This document shows, one piece after another, positions 7,937 to 18,400 of a DNA stretch of 60,823 nucleotides. Under the pieces are notes generated by a model. That model was not told the DNA's origin and did no database searches. It saw only the letters and a program-made list of their open reading frames with translations. The DNA is from an uncultured Clostridia bacterium (GTDB lineage: Bacteria > Bacillota > Clostridia > Lachnospirales > Anaerotignaceae): assembly GCA_902477755.1 (NCBI GenBank), contig CABSIK010000012.1, forward strand, positions 1-60,823. The letters run 5' to 3'. Every line of letters starts with the position of its first letter. The first letter of the stretch is position 1. The translations under genes were made by a program, and so were the position numbers.

Positions 7937-10900
7937 ATGACGGAGCGTTTTTGGGAGCATTATGAAAAACTGGATGAAATGGTATATGTTTCGGATGTAG
8001 AATCTTATGAAATCGTTTATATGAATGCACATTTGCGTCATTCATTGGGCTTTAAAAGCCATGAGGATTATAAGGGGAAAAAGTGTTATAAAATTCTTCA
8101 GGGGTTGGATGAACCATGCTCCTTTTGCACCAATTGTTCTTTGAAAGAAAATGAATTTGTTTCATGGAAACATACAAACCCCATTTTGAAAAAACGATTT
8201 TTAATCAAAGACAGCTTAGTGCATGACGAGGACAGACAATTGCGGATCGAAATTGCTATTGATGTCGACTCCGAAACTGCAAATAATACACCCTATTATT
8301 ATGCCCGCAGTGAAACCATTTTAAATGAATGTTTGCATCAGGTTTTTTCAACTAATAACCCCACAGAAGCCACAGAAAAGTTATTAGAATATATTGGGAA
8401 AACTTTTTTGTGTGACAGAGCCTACATTTTTGAAATTCATGATGGAGATCGAATGAGCAACACCTATGAATGGTGTGCCGAAGGCGTAGTTCCTCAAAAG
8501 GATATTTTGCAAAATGAGCCGCTGATATCTGTTGATTGGTGGATCAAAGAATTTGAAGAAAATAATATTGTCGTTATCAATGATTTGGAAGAAATTAAAA
8601 CAAAATATCCTGCGGCCTATGCAACCTTAAAGCCACAAGACATTTCTACCCTTGTGGTAGGGTCCATTGTCATAGAGGGTGAAATTGTGGGCTTTATGGG
8701 GGTGGATAATCCTCATCCAAACATGATGTCAATGATTACATCGTTGGTCAAAGTCATTGGATATTTCACTTCTTCCCTGTTAAGAAGAAGGGATTTGCTG
8801 AAACTTTTGAATAAACTAAGTTATTATGATCAGCTGACCGGAGCCTTAAACAGAAATGCCATTGCTAGATTCAGCAAGAATTTTGATGTGGAATCTTTAG
8901 GGGTGATTTTCTGTGACATCACGGGATTAAAGCGGATCAATGACTCCTTGGGTCATGAGGCAGGGGATAAACTCATTTGCGATTGTTATGAGATGATTCG
9001 TTCTACGCTGGAAACAGAGATGATTTACAGAATGGGCGGAGACGAATTTATTGTGCTTTATCCAGGATGTGACAAAGAAGAATTTCATAAAAAGTTTCTT
9101 AAGCTGCAAGATGCCGTTGAACAGAGTCAAAATCATATTGCCATTGGTCAGGCATGGAGTGACGCAAAACCTATTAGCGTAGAAAAATTGATTTCTCAGG
9201 CGGATCAGCAAATGTATTTGGATAAGGAACGCTATTATAAAAAGTATCCAAAGCTTTCTTCTGATAAATTTGAAAAAATTTTCAGGCCTGACATGGTAGC
9301 GTTTCAGTGTCAATCCCAATTTAATAAATTCCTCAGTACAGCGTGTTTTGATGCAGAATCTCTCTTTCAGTCAATTTCCCAAGAAAACTCTGCAAGTTAC
9401 TTCTATTTTGGGGATATACAAAAGGATATTTTCTATATCTCTGATAATTTGAGAGATGATTTTGGCTTTGCCAGCAACGTAGTATCAGGTTTGCTGGAAC
9501 ATTGGGCAAAAAGAATCAGTACCCCGGAATTTCAGGAATTGTACTGGCAGGATTTGTCTAGCATGATGAAAGAAAAACGGACAATCCACGATCTCAGATA
9601 TCAAGTAAAAGATGTCCACAACAGAACAGTATGGATTCGCTGTTATGGAATTTTAAAATGGAATGAAGATAAAACAAAACCATTGTTCTTTTCCGGTCGT
9701 GTGACCCATCAGGATGAGTTTTTTGTGGTTGACCCAGTGACCAATTTCCCTCGGGAACACACAGCCTGCATTCACCTCAAAGAATATGCTCAAAGAAAGG
9801 AAAAGAAGCTGCTGATTGGTTTTACTTTCAGCAATATTGTTGAAATCAATGGTACAAGGGGCAGAAATTACGTAGACAAGCTGATTAATAAAATTTCGGA
9901 AGAATTGATGGAAAAACTTTCCTGGAAAATGGATTTTTATCGGCTGGAAGGTATGCGGTGTATGGCTATTGTGGACACACACAGAATCACAGATACCACA
10001 GAAGCCCTGATCAAAGAAATGAAAACCATTGTGGAGGACTGTTATCATCGCTATGGTATTGATCTGCCTCATTGCTGTGCTTTTGGTGTGATGGAATATC
10101 CATGTGCTTCCCTTATGCCGGAAGATGTGGTGGAAAACATTGTGTCACTGCTTCGTGTTGCAAAACAAAACACAGAAGTGCTTTACACTGACTATTCCGC
10201 ACAAAACATTTGCCAAATTAAGGAAATGTCTGAAATGTCTTTGACGCTCATGAAGGATATTTTAAATGGTATGAAAAATTTTAGAGTTGTTGTTCAGCCA
10301 GTGGTTTCTGCGAAAGATGGAACCATTGTAGGAGGGGAAATACTGCTTCGGTGGAAGTTTAAAGGAAAAGATATATCGCCAGCGGTATTCATTCCCATTG
10401 CAGAAAAAGAAAGACTGATTGATATTGTGGGGAAATGGGTATTTGAAGAGGCTGCCTGCACTTGTTCTCGTACTGTGTTTTATAATCCGAAGTTTTACGT
10501 AACATTCAATGTAAGTTTGCAGCAGCTTTATGACGATACTTTTTTAGATTTCATGCAAAACACCTTGAAGAAATATCAAATTGATGGTTCCAATTTGATT
10601 GCAGAGCTGACAGAAAACTTTATGGACGAACAAAAAGATAAATTGGAACACTTTATAGAAGCTTGCAATAAAATGAATATCAAAATTGCTTTGGATGATT
10701 TTGGCAGCGGCTATTCCTCTTTCCGAATGCTGTTACAATATTCGTTCTACCTGATTAAACTGGATAGATCATTATTGAGTGAAATGTCCGTATCAGAGGA
10801 GAAAAAGAATTTTATTTCCGGTATTGTTTATTCTTGCCATAAATTTGGTAAGAAAGTTTGTATGGAAGGCGTGGAAACACAGCTCCAAAACGAAATCATC

Positions 10901-10993
10901 AAAGAGGCTGGCTGCGATGTAATCCAGGGGTATTATTATTTCAGACCAATGGAATTATTTAATTTGTATCAGTTGCTTAGTAGCATTTCATAA
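7937..10993 (+). CDS. PAS-GAF-GGDEF-EAL cyclic-di-GMP turnover protein
   Basis: A 1018-aa cytoplasmic protein with no membrane segment. In order: a PAS domain (about 10-115) with a Cys cluster (CYKILQGLDEPCSFCTNC), a GAF domain (about 130-275), a GGDEF domain with intact active site (MGGDEFIVLYP, near 370), and a PAS-like region. A second, degenerate GGDEF-like domain follows, with RLEGMRCMAIV where RxGGDEF is expected. Last is an EAL domain (about 760-1010) with EILLR for the EAL motif, ELTE, DDFGSGYSS, K, GVE and QGYYYFRP. Both cyclase and phosphodiesterase sites look usable, so the net activity cannot be told. AGAGGA precedes ATG 7937. It heads the block that leads into the pilus genes, with the next cyclase gene 28 bp downstream. 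Confidence 0.93.
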   Translation: MTERFWEHYEKLDEMVYVSDVESYEIVYMNAHLRHSLGFKSHEDYKGKKCYKILQGLDEPCSFCTNCSLKENEFVSWKHTNPILKKRFLIKDSLVHDEDRQLRIEIAIDVDSETANNTPYYYARSETILNECLHQVFSTNNPTEATEKLLEYIGKTFLCDRAYIFEIHDGDRMSNTYEWCAEGVVPQKDILQNEPLISVDWWIKEFEENNIVVINDLEEIKTKYPAAYATLKPQDISTLVVGSIVIEGEIVGFMGVDNPHPNMMSMITSLVKVIGYFTSSLLRRRDLLKLLNKLSYYDQLTGALNRNAIARFSKNFDVESLGVIFCDITGLKRINDSLGHEAGDKLICDCYEMIRSTLETEMIYRMGGDEFIVLYPGCDKEEFHKKFLKLQDAVEQSQNHIAIGQAWSDAKPISVEKLISQADQQMYLDKERYYKKYPKLSSDKFEKIFRPDMVAFQCQSQFNKFLSTACFDAESLFQSISQENSASYFYFGDIQKDIFYISDNLRDDFGFASNVVSGLLEHWAKRISTPEFQELYWQDLSSMMKEKRTIHDLRYQVKDVHNRTVWIRCYGILKWNEDKTKPLFFSGRVTHQDEFFVVDPVTNFPREHTACIHLKEYAQRKEKKLLIGFTFSNIVEINGTRGRNYVDKLINKISEELMEKLSWKMDFYRLEGMRCMAIVDTHRITDTTEALIKEMKTIVEDCYHRYGIDLPHCCAFGVMEYPCASLMPEDVVENIVSLLRVAKQNTEVLYTDYSAQNICQIKEMSEMSLTLMKDILNGMKNFRVVVQPVVSAKDGTIVGGEILLRWKFKGKDISPAVFIPIAEKERLIDIVGKWVFEEAACTCSRTVFYNPKFYVTFNVSLQQLYDDTFLDFMQNTLKKYQIDGSNLIAELTENFMDEQKDKLEHFIEACNKMNIKIALDDFGSGYSSFRMLLQYSFYLIKLDRSLLSEMSVSEEKKNFISGIVYSCHKFGKKVCMEGVETQLQNEIIKEAGCDVIQGYYYFRPMELFNLYQLLSSIS

Positions 10994-11021
10994 TTTTTGG
11001 TTTTCAATAAGGAGGATGTGA

Positions 11022-12395
11022 ATGTCAGAAATAGAAGTAAATGAAATTTCATACAAAAGATCTACGGAGGTTTATAAAACGCTGATTCGATTTTTTGATG
11101 CTTATTTTAAGCAGAGAAATGCAAAAGCCACATTGGATATTCTTTCTGACACAGTTTTCAGTATTGGTACCGGGGAAAATGAAGTTGCCATTGGAAAAGA
11201 AGCCTTTGAACAACTTCTTTTGGAAGAAATACAGCAAATCCCATCCCCCATTCTTTATGAAGTGGCCGATTTTTCTCAACGAATGCGGGGAGAAAATGGG
11301 TGGGATTGTTATTGCAAATTAAAAATAAATGTTACCACATTAGATGGAATTGAAGTTCTGTACTGCATGCGTCTGACGGCAGGGATGCATTTGGAAAATG
11401 GAGCATACATCATTGATATACTCCATGCCTCTGAAGCCAGTGAAAAACAAGAGGCTGGAGAATACTTCCCGCTGAAATTTATTTCTCAAGGCCTAAATCA
11501 TATGAATAAACAAACTGGACAGGAATTGATGGAAATCATCACACAGCTGATGCCAGGCGGCATTGTTGGCGGATACATGGAAGAAGGTTTTCCACTTTTT
11601 GTGGTAAATGAAAAAATGCTTTCCATGATGGGCTATGCTTCATACGATGAATTTAATGAAGCGATTCATGGTATGGTGATCAACAGCATTTATGAGGAGG
11701 ATCAGCCGCATGTCAATAAGTTGTTAGAAACGCTCACCAATTTTGGGGATCAGTATGAAATAGAGTATCGGATAAAGAAAAAAGATGGCAGTTGTTTTTG
11801 GGTTCATGATATTGGCAGGCTGACGGTGGATGCCAATGGCAAAGCTGCCATTATCAGTGTCATCATTGATGTTTCCAGACAAGTGAATGCAAAGAAGATG
11901 CTGAAAAAACAAGCTTTGACGGATTCTCTGACAGAAATTTTAAACAGAAAAGCGGGTATGGAGCAGGTGGAACAGCGCCTGAGAGAATGCCTGAATTGTA
12001 TGTTTTTTATTATTGACATTGACAATTTTAAACACATCAATGATATTTATGGCCATCAGCAAGGGGATCAGGTGCTGCAATATTTAGCCCAGCTGATGCA
12101 AAAGTTTTTTCGCAAATCTATGGATATTATATACCGATTGGGTGGAGATGAGTTTGTGATTTTCCTTTCTGATTGCGATGATGTCAGTGCCATCGAAAGA
12201 AAAATTCAATCCATCATTGATTCCTATTACAATATGGTACAGGCGGAATATCCTTTGGCTCAATCGACACTTTCCATTGGTGGAATTTATACCGATAAAG
12301 CACATACATTGGATGAAATATACAGAGAGGCCGATGAGGTTTTGTATGCCATCAAAAAACAAGAAAAAGGCCGATTGAAGCTGAAAATGATTTAA
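11022..12395 (+). CDS. NTF2-like/PAS/GGDEF diguanylate cyclase
   Basis: A 457-aa soluble protein. Residues about 10-140 look like a SnoaL/NTF2-like sensor domain (RFFDAYFKQRNAKATLDILS). A PAS domain follows (about 160-290; QLMPGGIVGGYMEEGFPLFVV and a PAC-like VHDIGRLTVDANG). Then comes a GGDEF domain with an intact signature (YRLGGDEFVIFLS) and the DxxGRF-like metal site as IDIDNFKHIND. It would make c-di-GMP from two GTP. The start has AAGGAGGATGTGA upstream. It is 48 bp before the giant prepilin gene on the same strand, so it is probably co-transcribed and probably tunes pilus production or use. Confidence 0.92.
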   Translation: MSEIEVNEISYKRSTEVYKTLIRFFDAYFKQRNAKATLDILSDTVFSIGTGENEVAIGKEAFEQLLLEEIQQIPSPILYEVADFSQRMRGENGWDCYCKLKINVTTLDGIEVLYCMRLTAGMHLENGAYIIDILHASEASEKQEAGEYFPLKFISQGLNHMNKQTGQELMEIITQLMPGGIVGGYMEEGFPLFVVNEKMLSMMGYASYDEFNEAIHGMVINSIYEEDQPHVNKLLETLTNFGDQYEIEYRIKKKDGSCFWVHDIGRLTVDANGKAAIISVIIDVSRQVNAKKMLKKQALTDSLTEILNRKAGMEQVEQRLRECLNCMFFIIDIDNFKHINDIYGHQQGDQVLQYLAQLMQKFFRKSMDIIYRLGGDEFVIFLSDCDDVSAIERKIQSIIDSYYNMVQAEYPLAQSTLSIGGIYTDKAHTLDEIYREADEVLYAIKKQEKGRLKLKMI

Positions 12396-12443
12396 GACGG
12401 GGGTTTGTTTGCAAACTGCGTCAGAAATGAATGAGGGATGGGA

Positions 12444-15400
12444 ATGAGAAAAACTTGGGGTCATCAATCAGGTTTTACGCTGATTGAAATGCTGGTTACT
12501 GTTTTGATCACAGTCATATTATTGTCTGTGTCCATTGTTGGTATCAATGTATACAGAAATCAGCTGAAAATCACAGAATTGGATAATGCTGCAAAACAAA
12601 TTTATATTGCAGCCCAAAATAGAGCCATTTTGCTCAAAGGCAGCCAGCGTCTGGATCAATATGTGATTCATCCAGACGGGGATAATCGAATGGAATTTGT
12701 GGAGGTCATCCCCAATTCTACAGGCAGTATTCAGACAACAGCCTATTTTATTCACTGTTCCGATGAAAATATCAAAGAGCTGTTGCCTGAAGAAACCATA
12801 GAATCTCTTTTATGGGAGGGCGATTTTTACATCATCTATGAGCCGGAAAGCGGCAGTATCATGGATGTATTTTATAGCGAAGAACCATTGCCGGTGGATG
12901 GAGATTTCCGCGGTTTTTATGACCAATGGCGGGCAGAAGAGAAGGAAAAGCGAATGAAAAACAGCCCTATGATTGGTTATTATGGCGGAGAGGCGGCCGA
13001 AAGCGGCAGTACCCTCTCATTGCGCACGCCTGTCATCAATATTTATAATGAGGATACCTTGCGGGCAGAAGTAACCTATTGGATTCCAAGGCTGTTATAT
13101 ACTATGGGCGAAGAAGATCATGTGTCCATTCAAATTGTGCTCCGCTATCAGGATCAAGAAGTGGTTTTGGATGAAACAAATGCCCAGCAAAATAATCAAC
13201 AGGAAGGAATTTCCTATTACACCTTTACATCTACATGGCTATTGGATTCTTTGGAGGAAGGAAAACAATTTCAAGATCTTTTTTCAGATGATACCATCCA
13301 GATGGGGGACGATTTTACCATAGAGGCAGCTGTGGCTTATACAGGAGATCTGAAGGTCAATGGGGCACAAAAAACGGCAGTGGATAACAGCCTGTTTGCA
13401 AAAAGTTCCACTGCGGATACAGCTTCCATTGAATATCTGCGCCATCTGCAAAATTTGGATGAGGCGTTTTCCCATGTATCGCCGGAGAAAACCCAAGCCA
13501 CGCAGATCAAAGACATTCAAGCTGCGGCAGAGTATGAATTTTTGCCCATCCAGAATGAGTCTTTGCAAAGCTATGATGGGCAAAACCATAAAATCTCTGG
13601 TCTGACGTCAAAAGCGGCAACCGACAGGCCTTCTGGGCTGTTCAGCCAGTTCTATGGCAGTGCCGAAAAGAAAAAAGAGCTGAAAAATATCCAGCTGGTC
13701 AATACCAACATGGAAAATGCTTCTTATCCCACAGCGGCGCTGTTAGGAGAAGGGCAGTTTGTGCAAATTGAAAACTGCCAAGTGTATTGGCAAAACACTT
13801 CAGAACACACTACAAACTTGAGAGAGCTTCTGGGTAACAGCACCGATGGTTTTCAATATAAAATCAAATCGGGAGCAGAGGCAGGGGGCTTGGCAGGCAA
13901 GTTATCCAATTCGGAAGTGACACAAAGTTTTGCGGCCACACTGATTGAAGGAAATACCGCTTCCATTGGTGGTTTGGTGGGAGAGGCGCAACAAACTACC
14001 ATCAGCCAATCTTATGCAGCTTCTTATTTGAAGGGGGAAAATGCGTCTGGGCTCGTTGGCAATGTGTCTGGTAACATTGATATTTCCAATGCTTACGCAG
14101 TAGGATTTATCGATAGCTTGGCAAATGGAAAAGCAGCAGGCCTTTGCTTGGGCAATGGTACTGCAACTATCAAAAATGCCTATAGTGCCATGTTGTTTAC
14201 ATCGGCCAATCAGGTCACCAATTATCCTCTGTGTGAAACAAGGGGCAATTATGAACGTACTTACTATTTGAAATCAGATTTGTTCCATTTTGTCAATGAG
14301 GATGCAGAACGTGGTCTTTCCTATGAAGATTTGACTGATATGGCGTTGCTTGGTCAGCTGTTTGATTCCGGCGCCTTTGAGGAAAAAGATGCTCTCAGCT
14401 CCAATCCCTACAATCTGCAAACCACATTGTCTCTTTCGGTGTTTATCTATCCGGGCTTAAAGGGTATGGATCATTTTGGAGATTGGGGTGCCCAGTTCCA
14501 AAATGGCAGTTTGGTTTATTTTGAAGAATACGATGAAGGCAACGGTACTTATTCTTGTGGCGTCGGTGGCGGTGGTCTGGATTCGCTGAAGGATAAACCA
14601 CCTGTCAAAGATGGCTATGGCGTTGCCTACCTGGGTACAGATTTCATTCAAGGGATTGATGTTACCTTAAAGATCACGTATGAAAGCGGTATTTTGCCCA
14701 AAACACAAACCATTACCTATGGAGCGGACAAAATGCTGAAAATGACTGCGGAAAACAAAATCACCGGAAAAATAGAAACGTATTATGTTCTGCCATTGCC
14801 GGATGATATTGTCAACAGCGATTATGCTTCCTCTGATTTTTATCAGAAAATTACCATTGAAAAAGATGCAGCGCAAAAATCTTATTACTATAATCCGCAC
14901 TTTGCTTATTTTACCAATGCCATATTGCCCTATGAGTCGGCTACTGATTTATCGCAGTTGGCAGAAGGGCTGACAGTGGAACTGAGAACGCCGCGTCATT
15001 TGTATCATTTGAGCCAATTTGATACTTATTATGCCAGCAGACATCAGTATCATTTTTCCCAAAAGCTGGATTTGGATTATAGTTTGTATACTGGTTATGA
15101 CCTGTTCCCTAATGGAATTGGAGAACAGAACCCCATTGGCATCACTGCCCACAAGCCATTTCGAAATGACTATTATGGCAACAGCCATATCATCCGTGGG
15201 GTGAAGGTCAATACTTCCGGCAGCACTGGAAAGTATGAATATATCGGGCTGTTTGGATATAACACAGGCGTGATACAAGATGTGGTTTATTTCATGGATG
15301 AGACTACAAAAACGACGGTTACACAATCCGGCAGCAGCAGCAAAACCACTTATATGGGCGCTTTGGTGGGGTATAATGGTGGCGGTGTGGAAAATTGTGC

Positions 15401-18400
15401 CGCGGCAGATGTTTGGTTGGAAGCTGACTGTTATCAGTACAGTACCATTTATTTGGGAGCAATGGTCGGTCTCAACCAAGGTACCATTGAACAAAGTTTA
15501 GCTGAAGCCAAAAGCATAGCGGTAACGGCAACCATGTCCAATGCCTATGTGGGCGGTTTTGCGGGGCTCAACAATATTGGCGGTATCATTGAACAAAGCT
15601 ATTGTGTAGGTGCCGTTAGTGCTTCCCGTGCTCGCTATGGCGATGTGGTTGCAGCAGGTTTTGCTCCTGAAAATAGAGGCATTATCATGAAAAGCTATTG
15701 CGCTATGTCCATTGGCACCGAAGGTGGGGCAGAAAGCTATGGCTTTAGCAAAGATGACACCAGTCAGTGTGTCTACTTAAATGACGGGAATTTTTCTTAC
15801 AATGGCGAAAATTTTACGGCTCAATATAACGATCCTGCGGCGAAACCCGTGAACTGGGAGCAGTTGACGGGAAAAATGGAAAGTGCAGAGATTACGCAGC
15901 TGGGCATGACATTTGGTACGCAGGTTTATGGAAATCCAACAGAAAACTATCCTTACCCTGGTGTGGTGACCGATCAGGAAGAGAAGCCCATCCATTATGG
16001 AAGCTGGCCAAAGGATATGATTCTTGGTGACATGGGCATTTATTATTGGGAAAAAACCACTTTGGAAGGCCATACATCTTATCGGATCAGTGTCCTTGGT
16101 GTTGATTTGGATGCAAAAACCATATCAAAGGACTCCACGTTATCTACGGCCCATGATGATGGGATGGTTGTAGAAGAGTATGGTTATGGATTTTTCCATA
16201 CCAATGACATCAGTCCTGTTTTAAGCAGTTCCAATATTGGTTATGGATGGGATTCTGCTTTTCAATATGGACTTTCTGAGGAAAATGAAGCGGCCAATGA
16301 AAGCTTGAAAAAACTGGTGTCGGAGGAATATGTATTCCATTCCTACCATACTTGGAATACGGATGCTGCTCGTCCACAAAGTGGATTATATTTAACAGAG
16401 CAAGCGCAGAACAATGATGAAGTTCCTTTTGGCACATGGACACTGGGCAGCGGCGGAGAGAATTTCATATTCCGACTGAATCCGTTTTTTGCAGATTCCA
16501 TGTCATATGTAACACAATATAATGGTTTTATCTGCGACCCACAAGTGTCTTTGGATACACCTGGCAGTACGGAGCAGAATCCTTATCAGGTGCGGTCTAT
16601 CCAGCAGATACAGTTTATCAACTGGAATATGAAGAACAAGAATACCACGACAGTCATTGAAAATGGCTTTGAACGGCGGTATGAATGGGGGAAAGAAATA
16701 AGAGACCCTGCTCAGGGCAATGAACCAGAGTTTATGTTCCTGTCCTATGTGGATTTTGCAAAAAATAAATTTGTGGTCAATAAGGATTTTTATTGGCTCC
16801 AAACCCATGACCTGTATGGGGAAGGGGTCAACTATACGCCTATTGCCGCATTTCGTGATACTGTTGTAAAAGATGGTATTGAAAAATCTTGGGCCTATGG
16901 TTGGTTTGGCGGTCACTATAATGGCAATGACTACACGATTCAGGATTTGGATATTGAGACAAGTGATATCAATACCACTGGATTGTTTGGTTTGACAGTG
17001 AATGCGGAGTTGAAAAATATCATCCTTTATTCTCCAGATGGAACCGGCATCATCCGGTCGCATAATACAAAAGAAAACAGTACAGATGGAAACTGGTATG
17101 CCATGGGTGGCATTGTGGGTCTGGCTGCAACTACAACAAACACAACAGAGAGCATTTTAAACTGTGCTGTGGCAGGGTACAAAATCATTGACGAAAATGA
17201 AACATGTGCCTTTGGCGGCGGCGGTGTCGGTGGTCTGGTTGGTATTTGCAATTTGGAACTGAAACAATGCACTGCTGTGACCGATATCTTGATTGACTTC
17301 CAGCATAGCAGTTCTGCCAGAAATGTCCGTGTGGGCGGTCTGGTGGGCTCCTGCCAGAAAACCATTTCCCAATGCTATGCCGGCGGAGAAATCCAGGTGG
17401 GCGATGCCATTAAAAACAAAGAGTCCAAAACGCATATTGGTGGATTGGTAGGCGGTTTCTATATGAAAACGCTGGATATTACAAGCAGTATGATTATCCA
17501 AAGTGATGCCAGTCAACCGTCGTACATCAATGAGTCTTATAGTTTTGTGACACTTCCAAATGCAGATAAATTAAATAAAGATTCCAAGCTGTTTGTTGTT
17601 GGCGGCCGAGGTGAAATCGCGTATGGTGGAAAATTTTTATGTATCTATCGAAACTGTTACTATTTGGATCAGGCATTAAGGAATAACACAACAAAAGAAC
17701 AGAGAGACAGAATCCTTGATTATACAGCCACTGGAGTGACAAGCTGTACTTATAAGGAGTTATCAACAGACGGCGCTGTATTTAAAAAGTTTGTCAATGA
17801 CTTTGGTTTTGGTGCTGTCACCACACAGTCTTCTTTGGGCGCTGTGATTGATGGGCGGTATAGTTTTGGTACCTCCAACTATCTGCTGGGGCAAAATTAT
17901 CCGTTCCCGACCATTTTGACCCAAAGCAGTGACTTGGTGAAAGATGGAAAAGCCAATGTCCATTATGGAGATTGGATTTATCCCGGCATCAAACGAGAAG
18001 ATGGCGCTTTGCCCATTAGCTTGGACTTGTTTGCTGACTATCGTGAACAAGAAGGCGCTGCCATCTGGACAGAAACCCTTTACCTCTCTAATCTGAATTC
18101 TGGGGGTTCCTGGCAGGCAGAGGCAGAAGATCAAACCATTGCAGATGTCTCTTTAAGCCCGGCTGGAGAAGGCCAACAGACGCTGAAAGTAGTTGCTAAA
18201 AAAAGCGGCAGTACAAAAGTGCAAATAACTTACACTGCAACGGATGGAAAACCCTATCCTTTGACCATTGATGTGAATATTTCTGCGAATTTGCAGGTAA
18301 TGGCGGAAACACTGCCGGTCATTGTATTCCAAAATGAAACGGCAACTATGGATTTGAAGCTGAGGGACACAGCTGGTGCTAATTTGCCAGCTTCCCTTGC

